Assembly (NCBI GenBank): GCA_963693085.1 | Contig: OY856411.1 | Span: 68,685,001 to 68,749,000, forward strand | Origin: Alisma plantago-aquatica | Lineage: Eukaryota; Streptophyta; Magnoliopsida; Alismatales; Alismataceae | DNA: 64,000 bases | Direction: 5' to 3' | Shown here: one piece after another, positions 1-10,201 of the stretch | How the letters are laid out: each line of letters begins with the position of its first letter | How positions within the stretch are numbered: position 1 is the first letter of the stretch | The notes under the pieces: generated by a model | What the model saw: only the letters and a program-made list of their open reading frames with translations | Databases searched by the model: none | What the model was told of the DNA's origin: nothing | Position numbers and translations under genes: made by a program

Positions 1-294
1 AAATAACAAAACAACTAACAGAATATATAAAACATGAATATATGTTAACATAACCATAACGGGGGCTGAGTTTAATGCGCTCGAAAAAAATGCTTTAGGT
101 GAGATTTTAACCTGTGCAACTTGTCTACAAATAATATCCCGATACCAATTCAGCTAGAAATTTACTTGAAATTATACCAGAAAATATTCTATATATAGTA
201 TTTTGGCCATGATATAAATGTATAAATACATGCATCTTGATTTGGGTGTGGGGGGGGCTTCAACCCCAGTTGCCCCCGCCTAGATACGCCCCTG
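1..294. mobile_element. Right end of a hAT-like DNA element, cut by window edge
   Basis: The last ~50 bases before 295 read, on the minus strand, CAGGGGCGTATCTAGG followed by a G-rich stretch and a GGTTGAAGCCCCC block. CAGGG is the classic hAT terminus, and this G-rich end is a common plant miniature-element signature. The paralogous copy near 42.88 kb lacks this sequence and instead continues as exon-like sequence, so 1-294 is inserted DNA that splits the exon just before a Pro codon (295). The left terminus lies outside the window, so the 8-bp target duplication (predicted CCCAGATA) cannot be confirmed. No coding capacity is seen. Confidence 0.45.
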
Positions 295-338
295 CCCAGA
301 TATGAGGTTGACTTTGGTAGGAAGATTTTGAAATATAT
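295..338 (+). pseudogene. Exon fragment (copy 1) truncated by insertion
   Basis: The segment reads PRYEVDFGRKILKY and then meets a good splice donor (GTAAGC at 339). The second copy at 42884-42938 reads PRFEADFSR, a TAG stop, then ILKYFNLG and a different donor (GTATGT). Amino-acid conservation across two diverged copies suggests the stretch was once coding. I do not recognise the protein. The 5' half of this exon is missing because the hAT-like element at 1-294 sits inside it. Confidence 0.35.
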
Positions 339-1116
339 GTAAGCATTTCAATTGGGTTCCAAATTGTCTGCTGCATTTGCCCATTCATGTTCATTCACTC
401 TGATGTGTGGCTGCTACAGCCCAGCCAGTTGTCACTTTTTACAGTGAAAAGTCCATTTAGGGACGGATAGTAGTACACATATTTTTCTTATAAGGTTATA
501 ATGGGGATTTTTTGGATAATTGGAATAAGTTCAACATTGAAAGGACTCAACACCTCTGGTTTCCAAGTTAAATTGTCTTTATCAATTAGCTCAACAACAG
601 TGCTAGGATAAATCCAGTGAAATTCTCTATGACAAAGACAGCAGGCAGCCTGTATGCCAGTTGAGGCTGATTTCACCCTCTATAACATCCAGCCACAAGA
701 TGCATTTTAGGGTGCTTGTTGCTTCGATCCAAACCATGTTCAGTTTTTACAGCAAACCGAGGTGAGAATGACGTCTTTGTTAATTTGATCCATACGATAA
801 TTTTATTTTATTTTAGATGATGACTGTTCCTGATTGCTAATATTAGATGGGATTAACCAACTCATTGCGGCATTGATAACCATCTCAGTGTGATTATTAG
901 TGGCATCTTGGTTGAGATGCAGTTTGGGATGAATTTTGAAGGGTAAATTGTATGGTAGAAAGCACCACTCCATTGCTTTTGTTCCTCCTGCAAAAGAGCA
1001 TTTGTATTTTTTTCTTAGGAATTATATCTGACAAGTTTATTGTAATTTATACTCAAACCTGTAAGTATGACAACAAAGTAATTGTTATTTATACTCAAAT
1101 ATGTAAGTATGAAAAC
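295..1116 (+). repeat. Segmental duplication, copy 1 (partner 42884-43720)
   Basis: About 820 bp align almost continuously with 42884-43716 in the same orientation. Shared landmarks include a stretch at 360-395, the block at 484-525, the block at 690-775 ending in a GTGAGAATGA donor-like site, and the paired GTAAGTATGA segments near 1060 and 1105. By eye the copies are roughly 80-85% identical with small indels, so the duplication is old. The two copies now lie 42.6 kb apart because the intervening DNA is filled with transposons. The right end of homology is broken by the hAT-like element at 1117. Confidence 0.8.
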
Positions 1117-1279
1117 CAAGGAAGCACAAACACCTTTCTAGGCTGGGGCACTGACACGGACACGACAAATTTCAAAAATGCAGGATACGGACACGACATT
1201 GGATGAGCGAAAAATATTTTATAATATATCCATATATGTGGGTGTATGATGTCTGAACTGGAATTTATTTTTTGTCCAG

Positions 1280-1316
<37 letters not shown>

Positions 1317-1843
1317 CCTATATGCATATCGAGGCGTGTCTTTGTGTGTGTAGTAGAAACAATGTCAAGAAGAAAACTTAACATGTATTTTTTGTAAATA
1401 TATATTACAAAATATTTATATATGAGTTCATGGTACTCATTTAACCAACTGATTAGACCATAATTTGATTCAGAATATCTGATTCAACTTAGACTTTACA
1501 TATTTTTTTTTCAACAAATTTGCTTGTAATTGTGATCAGATCTCAGCTCTATGTTACATTTTCTCAGTAATACGCCATAAACAGTAGCTGTATATTCAAC
1601 TTTTGCATTGTAAAATAGGCTATTACAGAAACATCTAGGCACTGCCCAGCTGTGTTTGGGGTGCAGAAAAAAATCCAAAATGAACTGGTCACGTCCCAGC
1701 CATGTCCAAAACGTTTTGGGCCGTGTCCGGGAAGTGTCCGTGTCCGAGTCCAAAACGTTTTGGGCCGTGTCCAGGAAGTCACTGTGTCCAAAATGTGTCC
1801 GACACGGACACGGGGGCTGTCTAGAAGTGTCCATGCTTCCTTG
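1117..1843. mobile_element. hAT-like non-autonomous element, GACACG-rich (727 bp)
   Basis: Left terminus CAAGGAAGCAC and right terminus (reverse complement) CAAGGAAGCATG form an inverted repeat. The flanks are ATGAAAAC (1109-1116) and ATGAGAAC (1844-1851), an 8-bp target duplication with one mismatch. The paralogous locus at 43709-43720 has a single ATGAGAAC followed by TAAG, i.e. the empty site. Both ends are packed with GACACG/CGTGTC motifs, including a repeated block at 1685-1790 with the core CAAAACGTTTTGGGCCGTGTCC-like unit. A (TA)n tract lies at 1284-1314. No transposase reading frame is present, so it must be mobilised in trans. Confidence 0.8.
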
Positions 1844-2094
1844 ATGAGAACTAAGATCATAATTGTAAGGATATTATGATCTTAGACCCCTCCTAATTGC
1901 ATGGAATACATGTTACAGCTGGACTGCCTCACAGATTTAACCCATACTATGAGGATAATGATGCTTGGATATAGTGACAATGAGCAATATAAGTTGGATG
2001 ACATTGACATCATAACATAATGATGCTATTACATATCTTATGACGTTATATTGCAATGTTAGTACATCGATTGTCATTTCATCATGCTAAAATC

Positions 2095-2306
2095 TCGAGA
2101 GCCAAATGCTTCACCTCAGGCTTTTCGTCACTTCTGCTTACAGTCTAGGAGCACTAGATGAAGTACATCTGACCTTTCCTGCAGTTTTATGAAGCTTGGA
2201 AAGCGCAAAACTTCTCTGCACCTTGGTGTTTTGAGAACTTTGTGCATCATGTTTACTTGAACGGGCACAGGATGTCTGACATACAGCTCCTCACAATAAT
2301 GGATAG
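2095..2306 (+). pseudogene. Decayed DEAH-box RNA helicase (PRP22/DHX8-type) fragment
   Basis: Reading with small frameshifts gives PQAF, then SLGALDE at 2142-2162, then HLTFPAV, then EAWKAQNFSAPWCFENFV, and finally LLTIMDR ending at a GTGAGC donor (2307). These match, in order, conserved blocks of the C-terminal helicase-associated region of spliceosomal DEAH helicases of the PRP22 type (PQAL, SLGALDE, DHLTLLAVYEAWKAKNFS, PWCFENFVQSRSL, LLSIMD). The stretch between SLGALDE and HLTLL is missing, one extra T shifts the frame at about 2186, and the QSRSLRRAQDVRKQ block is scrambled by indels. It is a dead fragment of a gene that releases mRNA from the spliceosome; the active copy must be elsewhere. 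Confidence 0.65.
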
Positions 2307-2535
2307 GTGAGCATTTTGCCTTTTTATTTTGTGCTATGTTCAATTTTGCAATTATAATAAGGACGACTTAGTCATTGAAAAGCTTCAATGTTATCTCTAA
2401 ATGAGCATCTGTTTTCAATTTTTTTTTGGGCATAGAAACACTTATTTCAAATCATCTTATGTAGGAAGAAATGATTTGCTCTTTGAAATTATTAGATGAT
2501 AATGCCACTTGAACAGTAGGATCACTATACCGTTT

Positions 2536-2706
2536 TATTATAGAGTCTGTTTATTTATGTTATTAAGTGTCTTTGTAATATGGGCCCAAGTATTTCTTGG
2601 CCCATTAGGTTTAGGTTGTGTCATGTATGCTTCCCCCTTTCTCCTATATAAGGAGGGGGACTCCTCTTATCTAATACAACAAGTAGCCGTCTTCTATTAT
2701 TCCAGA
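2536..2706 (+). repeat. 5' LTR of the 2.2 kb copia element
   Basis: 171 bp, starting TATTATAGAG and ending TTCCAGA, directly before the primer-binding site. It contains the ATGGGCCCA / TTGGCCCATTA pair and a TATA box (CCTATATAAGG, 2644-2654) followed by GGGGGACTCC, so transcription probably starts near 2680. Termini are TA...GA rather than TG...CA; the exact target duplication fixes both ends. Confidence 0.85.
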
Positions 2707-3939
2707 TGGTATTAAAGAAGTGATCCAATCCTAATCTAAAGGAACCATTTTTCGCCAATTTCTTCCCTGCCTGTTATTGTCTACCGAATCCCTAACTTTT
2801 TCCTTTTATTTTTTCCTTTTCTTAGAAGATCTAGCCAATCTTTCTGTCTTGTACTTCCGGTCATCCCCTTCTTTAAATCTCGACCCTACCCCGACTGCTT
2901 TGCGATACGGCACAACCTTCCGCGGTTGTCAACTACCAGCAAGCAACCTACTTCCAGCCTCCAACACCCTATACCCTGTCACATCCTACAAGCCCCAGAA
3001 TCCGCTCACCAACCCTGCCGCACATCCATCTAGCTAGCGAATTACTGTCTACTGGAGCACCGCCGCCGGCACTGGCTATTTACTGTTAGACGCTGACGCT
3101 TGCCCCCTCACTCGAGCGGCGTCCCTTGCCCGCACAAATCTCACTCTCACGCGCAAAGTAACTGCAACGACAGTTCTGGTAGTCTCCTGGTGCGTCTGGC
3201 CCCTTCCTTTTAGGTGGCTTCGGGTCCTACTGTCCGAGAAAGGGTAAGCGGTGGGAGCGAGTGGCAACTTGCTCCTCTGGAATCCAATCGGCTTGCTACT
3301 CCCCCTGAAGAAAAGAAATTATGATTCATGGTGACGAGAAGGACACATGTTCCTGGAGCATATACTGTCTTCTCTATACTTTCTGTTTCAATCATGACTT
3401 TCCTTTCCGGTCGCAATTTCCTTTTTTTCTCTTTGCTACCTTCCGCTTGTTCAGCCCCTCCATCTTCCTTAACTAACAACAACACATATTCAGTTGATCG
3501 AGGGCAAGGAACAATCATCGAATTGTGTCTTTATTCCATTGCCGATCAAGGGTCAAAATACTTTGGACGAGAACCGTCAAAAACCAAGTTCTTTTAAGGA
3601 AATAAAAAAATGCAAATTTAAGATAAGTGCAAGCAGATGCATGGAATCTACAATAGCGGGATATTCACGACCGCTTCATATATTGTATTCCATGGAGTAT
3701 TTATTCTACTATGAATGCTTCTGCATCAATCTCATCTTCATCAAGCAGAGAATTTTTTTTTGTTGCCAAGTGCTACCTTCTTTAGGGGATTCATGGACTT
3801 CTAGTTTTAATATTTACATCTCAAAAATCTTTTATATACTTCTTGGAGAGCTTATTATCTGGAGCTTTATGTCTACTGCTTGCTTATGCTAATGGTCTTC
3901 TATCCAGCTACGTCGTCTTGACATCCTGCTATTTGCCGT

Positions 3940-4235
3940 GCTTTATTTCCACGTAGACTTTGTCTGTGCTTTATGCATGTCGTCTTTCTACTTCTGTGTT
4001 CCAACACTCTCTGGCATGTCCGTGTTTTGACATGTCGACTCTCTTCTATTGTGTTCCAGCACTCTTTGGGTTTTTCGTGCTTTGTTTGCATGTTGACATT
4101 GTCCATGTTTTGCGCATGTTGACCTTTTTACTTGTTCGTGCCTTGTTTGCATGTCGACTTTCTGCTTCTGTGTGTCAGTATTCTCTGGCTCGTCCGTGCT
4201 TGGTTTGCACATTGACTTGTGACCTAGCACTCTAG
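3940..4235 (+). repeat. Degenerate ~70-bp tandem array in internal region
   Basis: Four to five diverged units share the words GCATGTCGACTTTCTGCTTC, TGTGTTCCA(A/G)CACTC and CGTGCTTTGTTTGCATGT. Spacing is irregular because of indels. Noncoding: short open frames through it are repeat artefacts. A comparable array sits in the 5' leader of the copia element at 26852-42049. Confidence 0.7.
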
Positions 4236-4389
4236 GACTTTTGATCCAGTACTTTCTGGCTACTACAACGACGACTGTGATGAAGATCTTGGTGCCTATC
4301 CACTGCTCTTTCTTTTATTCCAGATGCCATAATGATGATCAAGAAGCCTCCATGCCTGCCTACATATCTTGTTGCTTTGGAGTATCTAC

Positions 4390-4562
4390 TTGAGGGGGAG
4401 TCTGTGAGTATTTGAGTGCTTGAGTGATTTATTGTAACATTGAGGGGGAGAAATTCTTGTAAGGGCTTGATTTTATCTTTTTATTTCTGTCTCTTTGTGT
4501 TTAGTCTGACTCTCTGTTTGCAAGCTAATTTGGGATTCTCCCAACTCCAACTTGAGGGGGAG
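4390..4562 (+). promoter_or_regulatory. Three polypurine-tract copies (TTGAGGGGGAG)
   Basis: Identical 11-mers occur at 4390-4400, 4440-4450 and 4552-4562; the last directly abuts the 3' LTR and is the functional plus-strand primer. The middle and last copies start 112 bp apart. The copia remnant at 24.4 kb has the same doubled arrangement with 115-bp spacing, so the doubling is a family trait rather than chance. Confidence 0.7.
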
Positions 4563-4732
4563 TATTAGAGAGTATGTTTATTTATGTTATTAAGTGTCTT
4601 TGTAATATGGGCCCATATATATCTTGGCCCATTAAGTTTAGGTTGTGTCATGTATGCTTCCCCCTTCTCCTATATAAGGAGGGGGACTCCTCTTATCTAA
4701 TAAAACAAGTAGCCATCTTCTATTATACCAGA
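4563..4732 (+). repeat. 3' LTR of the 2.2 kb copia element
   Basis: 170 bp, TATTAGAGAG...ATACCAGA, followed by target duplication CGTTT. It carries the same GGGCCCA and TATATAAGG motifs as the 5' copy. Confidence 0.85.
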
Positions 4733-5030
4733 CGTTTCAAATAAGGAATTTCTAAGTTGGCTCTGCAAAGTATTCATCTGCTTCCACATTTACTTAAATT
4801 CTCATATTCTTGTCTTCTATGGTGTGACACTTGGTCCATATGGAGAATTTAAAATCTGCTGACAGGACCAAGTGACATGCTTATTCCATTAGTCACTTTA
4901 TATACTTTCATCTGGTTGAGAGCTTCACTCACTTAAAGATGCTATTACTACAATATCTAAGCTAGATGATAAAAAGTTAGGCAATTAACAAGAAGTTTTT
5001 GTTCATGGAACCAAATTCAAACTTCAATCC

Positions 5031-5214
5031 TATTAGTACATACACTTTACTGCTTTTCTTTACTTAGTGTATTTTACTTATTGATTTTTCTCTTTTACTC
5101 TTTATCCCATATGGGTTATCTCTAAATTTTGTACACTCTCCTGTCTTATAAAAGAGAGCCCCCTGTATTCTTTTTATTATCCAATAATAAGCAATCTCAT
5201 TTCCGACTTGTAGA
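5031..5214 (+). repeat. 5' LTR, copia element 5031-10196
   Basis: 184 bp, TATTAGTACA...CTTGTAGA, with a TATA box in CTTATAAAAGAG (near 5145) and a polyadenylation-like AATAATAA near 5183. The end is set by the adjacent primer-binding site and the start by target duplication AATCC. Confidence 0.92.
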
Positions 5215-5226
5215 TGGTATCAGAGC
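5215..5226 (+). other. Primer-binding site for initiator tRNA-Met
   Basis: TGGTATCAGAGC immediately after the 5' LTR matches the standard plant copia primer-binding site, complementary to the 3' end of initiator tRNA-Met. The leader from here to 5904 is C-rich (5240-5560), as in many copia leaders, and shows no conserved coding domain. Confidence 0.93.
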
Positions 5227-5904
5227 GGGTCGATCCCCCTTAATCCTATTCCCACCAACCCTAGCCGCCATCTTCACCAACCCTAACCGCCGCCACCCTC
5301 TCCTTCTCTCTCGCTTGCTGTCGCAGCCCACCTCCCTCTCCTCCACGCACCCCCCCACTGCTCCTCTCCTTCTCCTCACCTCTCCCCACCGCCGCCTAGC
5401 TTCCCTCCACCATCAGCCCACGCCGCCTAACCCCCCTTCTCCCCACGATGCCACCCCCTGCCATCGCTGGACAGCACTGCTGCCGCCCCCCACCAGCCAC
5501 TCCTCGCCGCTCCTCCACCCCACCAATCCCTCCACCAACCTCCAAACCCCTAATATCTCTTATCCTGGTGGCCTAATCTACCACAAGTCTCTCTTTCGTG
5601 CTCCGTTTCGCTTTCCAAAAATCTCCGGACAGCCCCGACCTTTTCTAGTTCTGGCACGTTGACGGTGTAAACGCCTTCTCCTTCTATGTCTACCTACGTC
5701 TCATGGTGGAGTGATTTATCCTCCATGCTGGCGTAGGTTTTTTATCTCTATCTGTTGCCCCTACGTGGGTTTTTCTAAGATCCATGCGTGAATCTTCTGC
5801 CCTCTACTACTAGTCCATGCACTGGACTTTTGTTGACTTCTGCTGCTACTACTGACCTCTGCTGCCCTCTGTGCCTGTGCTTCTACCTCTGTCTCCATCT
5901 TCCG

Positions 5905-7191
5905 ATGGCGACTCCTGATCTTCCATGGACTTTGTGTGTTACCACTGTGAAGTTGGATAACTCCAACTATCACCTCTGGGCGGCTTCCTTTACGCTCTAT
6001 GTTAAAGCACAAGGGCGCTACTCTCATCTATCTACCAAGGGACCGACGGTCCCCGCTGCTGATGCTAATGAAAAAACCAAGCATGCCTACGATCTCTGGT
6101 CCAAGGAGGACTACGGTGTTATGACATGGATGGTTAACATTGTCGAGCCAAAGATCATCCACTCTCTTCTTCACCTCCAGACTGCAAAGGAGATGTGGGA
6201 TCAACTTTCCCACGTCTACTCTCATCAGCAAAATCCCAAGAAGGTTTTTGAAATCTTCAAGCAACTGGCCAAACAGGAATTTACTACCATGAACTCTATT
6301 GAGGACTACTACAACAGTTGTTGTGCTCTCTGGGATGAATTCCAGGTGTATCATCCTCTTTCTGCCGACATCACTGAAGTTCAGCGTCAACGGAATGAAC
6401 TTATGCTTGTTCAGTTCCTCGCTGGTCTACCTTCTTCCTTCGCTGGCGTTGTTGATCAGATCCTATCCAGTGATCCTTTGCCCACCCTACGAGATGTTTT
6501 GAAAAGGGTTCAACGTCTACCATTTGTTTCTCAGCATCTTCCTGACACTTCTGATGGAGCAGCCCTCGCTGTTCGCACTGGCGACTCCTTCCGCAGTCGC
6601 GGTCATGGTCGGGGCCGTGGACGTGGATGCTCTACTGCACCTGGACGTGGCTCTGGCGTTGAATCTATTGAACCCCATTTCTACACCTGCAAGCGGACAA
6701 ACCACACTGAAGACCGCTGCTGGATCAAGCATGGCAAGCCCGCCCGGGCAAACCAAGTCACGACGAATCATCCTGGGACTGCTACTACCTCTACTTTGCC
6801 TTCTGCTGATTGGATATGGTCAGAATTCGAGAAACTTCTCCAGGCTCGTCTTGCTTCTTCTGCTGAAGCCTCTACTGATGGTAGTACCGCCCTCCTATCA
6901 CAGTATGGTAAAACTTTATGGGTGATTGATTCTGGTGCGACATCTCATATTTCTGGCAATCCTGCTTTATTTTCTAAACTACAAAATACTTCTATTATAC
7001 CTCCTTTTACACTGGATGATGGATCTAAGACACCGATTATTGGAATTGGTGATATCTGTACTACTGGTTGCCTTCCTCTGCGGTCTACTCTTTATGTTCC
7101 TAAGTTTTCTATTAATTTTCTATCTGTCAATAGAACTGTGAAGAGCCTTCGTTGCTCGATTACGTTTGACCCGAATGGTGTTATTTTTTAG
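5905..7191 (+). pseudogene. Copia Gag and protease, ends at premature TAG
   Basis: An upstream in-frame ATG exists at 5788, but the ATG at 5905 starts the typical Gag N-terminus (MATPDLPW, then LDNSNYHLWAASF), so I prefer it. A UBN2/retrotran_gag-like domain follows, then an RGRGRG-rich segment (~6600) and a zinc knuckle. The knuckle reads FYTCKRTNHTEDRC: the first Cys of CX2CX4HX4C is Phe. Protease carries the catalytic DSGA in WVIDSGATSHIS (~6925-6960). The frame stops at TAG 7189-7191 and continues in the same frame with DLCTRTT, so it is a nonsense mutation (probably CAG to TAG). In a live element Gag forms the capsid and protease cuts the polyprotein. Confidence 0.9.
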
Positions 7192-7690
7192 GATCTGTGC
7201 ACGAGGACGACGATTGGTTTGGGCTATGAGGGACCATACAAGCTATACTACCTGGACGTTCCGAAGACCACAACATATTTGACATCTTCTGTGACGGGCA
7301 TCCAGTGGCACGATCGCTTAGGACATCCTTCTGCAGTGAAGCTGAAACAGTTATTACCTGATGTATTAGATTTTGTTTTTCATTGTGAGACTTGCCAACT
7401 GGGCAAACAAACCCGAGCATCCTTTTCCAAAAAATCATGTATCAGCTCTAAACAGCTTTTTGACATTATTCATGCCGATGTATGGGGACCCTGTTCTGTG
7501 CTGAGTACTTCTAGATTTTGATATTTTCTGAGTTTTATTGATGGTTTTTCTAGAACCACCTGGTTGTTTTTGCTAAAAGACAGGTCTACTATTCTTGACA
7601 ACATCACTGCTTTCTTTGTTGAGATTCGAACCCAATTTGCTAAACCCATTAAAATTTTTCAAACTGATAATGCCTTAGAATTTGTGCCAT
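7192..7690 (+). pseudogene. Copia pre-integrase and integrase N-half
   Basis: Same frame as the Gag part. It shows the GAG pre-integrase zinc site (HDRLGHPS ... CETCQLGKQ), then the integrase core start IIHADVWGP with the first catalytic Asp. An in-frame TGA at 7519-7521 precedes YFLSFIDGFSR, consistent with an Arg CGA to TGA change. The second catalytic Asp is in FQTDNALEF (~7665). Just after this a deletion of a few tens of bases removes the helix before [14 protein letters not shown] and shifts the frame. Confidence 0.88.
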
Positions 7691-8810
7691 ACACCAAACT
7701 TCCTGTGCTTACACGCCACAACAAAATGGAGTCGCTGAACGCAAAAATCGCCACGTCCTTGAAGTTGCATGCACTTTACTGTTTCATTATCATGTTCCCC
7801 AGTATTTTTGGCCTGAGGCTATCTCTACTGCTTGTTACCTAATTAACCGCATGCCCTCTTATGTGCTTGGAAATCAAGTTCCATATCAGATTCTGTTTCC
7901 GGATGCGCCCCTTTTTTCTGTGCCTCCGCGTATCTTTGGGAGCACCTGCTTTGTCAAAAACCTTCGTCCCGGTCTAACCAAATTTGATCCCAGAGCGACT
8001 AAGTGTGTCTTCCTAGGGTACTCGCGCACTCAGAAAGGATACCGTTGTTATGATCCTGTGTCAAAAAAATGGTTTGTATCTGCTGATGTTGTTTTCTTTG
8101 AGCATATGCCCTTTTACTCGTCTGCCGGGTCAGCTCTTTCATCGGACTTATTACTGGACACACCTTTACCTATCATGGATGATACTGCTGATACTGCTTC
8201 TCCTACTGAAAAGCCGCCTCTAAAGGTATATAACAGAAGACAGAAGACAGAAGACAACAACTCCGTGTATGGCCCTCCAACGTCTTCATCCTCCGTGCTA
8301 GATCAAACACCACCACATGTATTCTCTGATCTTGATGTTCCTATCATCTTGAGGAAAGGAACTAGAACTTGCACTAAACATCCTACTGGAAATTTCTGTA
8401 CTACTGATAATCTGGGGACTAATTTTGCAAATTTTATTGCTGCTCTTTCTAATATATCTATTCCTAAAAATGCTTCTCAGGCTCTTAAACATCTTGCTTG
8501 GCGTCAAGCTATGGAAGCTGAAATGCAAGCTCTTACTGAACGCAACACCTGGCAGCTGGTTGATCCTCCTATAGATTGCTCTCCAGTTGGTTGTCGTTGG
8601 GTATTTACTGTCAAATATCAACCGGATGGCACAGTTGAACGGATGAAGGCGAGACTTGTTGCTAAAGGTTATACACAAACTTACGGGGTCGATTACTTTG
8701 TGAATTTTTCTCCTATGGCTCGGCTGAACTCTGTACGGATTCTTATTTCTGTTTCTATTAATTCTGATTGGCCCTTGTATCAACTTGATGTAAAGAATGC
8801 TTTTCTGTAG
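7691..8810 (+). pseudogene. Copia integrase C-half and reverse transcriptase N-half
   Basis: After the deletion the frame resumes with [20 protein letters not shown] (catalytic Glu in GVAE), then [23 protein letters not shown] and [12 protein letters not shown], typical of copia integrase C-terminal regions. RT begins around 8500 ([12 protein letters not shown], then CRWVFTVKY and [26 protein letters not shown]). It ends at TAG 8808-8810 within the conserved NAFL-x-GDL motif; the next codons GDLHEEVYM continue in frame. The D-to-E spacing of the integrase core is shortened, so it could not be active. Confidence 0.88.
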
Positions 8811-9462
8811 GGGGACCTACATGAGGAGGTCTACATGGAACAACCCTCGGGATTTGTGCTTCAGGGGGAGTCCTCTAAGGTCTGCAGGCTGAAGAAGGCT
8901 ATTTATGGTTTGAAACAGAGTCCCCGTGCTTGGTTTGATAAACTGAGTACTATTCTTCAGAAATTTTCTTTGAGACGCTCCCAGTCATATCACTCCGTTT
9001 TTGCCAAAAATACTATTGCTGGAATTGTTATCCTTATTGTATATGTTGATGACATCATTCTCTCATGGAGTGATCCTGCAGGCATTCAGGCTACCAAGTG
9101 CTATCTGGAGAAACACTTTGTTACCAAAGACCTTGGCTCTCTGCGGTATTTTCTTGGGATTGAAGTTTCGTGGTCCTCTTCTGATCTTTGTTTGTCTCAA
9201 CACAAATATGTTCTGGATCTGCTTTCTTAAACTAGACTTCTAGGTGCTAAGCCTGCTAGCACACCTCTAGATCCAAATACTGACTGGGATGATGAGAACT
9301 CTCCTGCCTATCCTGACCATCATCAATATCGACACATGGTTGGTAAGCTTATTTATCTGACTGTTACACGAGATGATATTACTTCTGCTGTCGGGCTTAT
9401 TAGTAGATATCTGGATAAACCCCGACAATGTCACTGGGACGTTGTTTGCCACATTCTTAAAT
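8811..9462 (+). pseudogene. Copia reverse transcriptase catalytic half
   Basis: In frame with the previous segment: GDLHEEVYMEQP, LKKAIYGLKQSPRAW, the catalytic box YVDDIIL (~9047) and KDLGSLRYFLGIEV. A TAA at 9228-9230 interrupts DLLS-x-TRLLGAKP. The same frame then runs through the CHWDVVCHILKY region until a 1-bp frame change near 9460. RT would copy the element RNA into cDNA in virus-like particles. Confidence 0.88.
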
Positions 9463-10003
9463 ATGAAGAGATCTCCTGGGAAAGGCTTGCTATATAAGAT
9501 TCATGGTCACTGTAAACTCCTTGGTTATTCTGATTCTGACTAAGCTGGGAGCAAGCTTGACCGACGCTCCACTTCTGGCTACTATACATTTGTGGGAGGA
9601 AACCTTGTTACTTGGCGAAGCAAGCAACAGACTGTGGTTGCTCGCTCAAGTGCTGAAGGCTGAAGCTGAATATCGCGCCATGGCGCATACTACTTATGAG
9701 CTATTTTGGATTCGGAGCCTGCTGAAGGATTTTGGTATTTCTGATTTCTCTCCTATTCCGATGTGTTGTGACAACAAAGCTGCAACATTTATTGCCACTA
9801 ATCCTACTTTTCATGAGCGAACTAAACACGTTGAGGTTGACTGCCATTTTATTCGCAAAGTTGTCGTATCTAGCCAGATATCTACTCCCTACATACATAC
9901 TTCTGATCAGGTGGCTGACATATTCACTAAGATTCTTCCAAAGACGAGATTTTCTACTATGACATCCAAGCTGGGCATGATTAATATCTACGCTCCAGCT
10001 TGA
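9463..10003 (+). pseudogene. Copia RNase H domain
   Basis: After the frame change the sequence reads KRSPGKGLLYK, GYSDSD, a TAA where WAG is expected, then TSGYYTFVGGNLVTWRSKQQ. A 7-bp tandem repeat (GCTGAAG) at about 9655-9668 shifts the frame again inside the SSAEAEYRAM motif. The rest is intact: ELFWIRSLLKDFG, DNKAATFIATNPTFHERTKH, VADIFTK and the C-terminus LGMINIYAPA, stopping at 10001-10003 next to the polypurine tract. Confidence 0.88.
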
Positions 10004-10010
10004 GGGGGAG

Positions 10011-10196
10011 CATTAGTATATACACTTTACTGCTTTTCTTTACTTTGTGTATTTTACTTATTGTTTTTTTCTCTTTTACTCTTTATCCCATATGGGTTAT
10101 CTCTAAATTCTGTACACTCTCTTGTCTTATAAAAGAGAGCCCCCTGTATTCTTTTTCATTATCCAATAATAAGAAATCTCATTTCCGACTTGTAGA
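10011..10196 (+). repeat. 3' LTR, copia element 5031-10196
   Basis: 186 bp, first base C where the 5' copy has T, otherwise ATTAGTATATAC...CTTGTAGA, then target duplication AATCC (10197-10201). Confidence 0.92.
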
Positions 10197-10201
10197 AATC
10201 C

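Larger units (their letters stand above)
2536..4732 (+). mobile_element. Non-autonomous Ty1/copia-type element, 2.2 kb, complete
   Basis: Two ~170-bp LTRs enclose 1,856 bp and are flanked by a perfect 5-bp target duplication CGTTT (2531-2535 and 4733-4737). A weakened primer-binding site TGGTATTAAAGA follows the 5' LTR, where the copia consensus is TGGTATCAGAGC. A polypurine tract TTGAGGGGGAG abuts the 3' LTR. No Gag, protease, integrase, reverse transcriptase or RNase H similarity is visible in any frame, so it depends on a helper. The LTRs differ at about nine positions plus one indel by eye (~5%). The internal region has a GC-richer part (2880-3300) and a degenerate tandem array (3940-4235). 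Confidence 0.85.
5031..10196 (+). mobile_element. Full-length but inactivated Ty1/copia retrotransposon (5.2 kb)
   Basis: LTRs of 184 and 186 bp differ at about seven bases and two 1-bp indels by eye (~4%). A perfect target duplication AATCC lies at 5026-5030 and 10197-10201. The primer-binding site TGGTATCAGAGC (5215-5226) is intact and the polypurine tract TGAGGGGGAG (10001-10010) abuts the 3' LTR. Domain order is Gag, protease, integrase, reverse transcriptase, RNase H, the copia order. The polyprotein is broken by several stops, a deletion in integrase and at least three frame changes, so it cannot move by itself. It inserted about 290 bp downstream of the 2.2 kb element. Confidence 0.95.

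Noticed and set aside
1511..1860. Overlapping ~100-residue frames within 1511-1860
   Set aside because: They translate the GACACG-rich repeat of a transposon in several frames at once.
5129..5662. 177-residue Pro/Ser-rich frame in the copia leader
   Set aside because: Begins inside the LTR and reflects the C-rich leader; not conserved with copia Gag.
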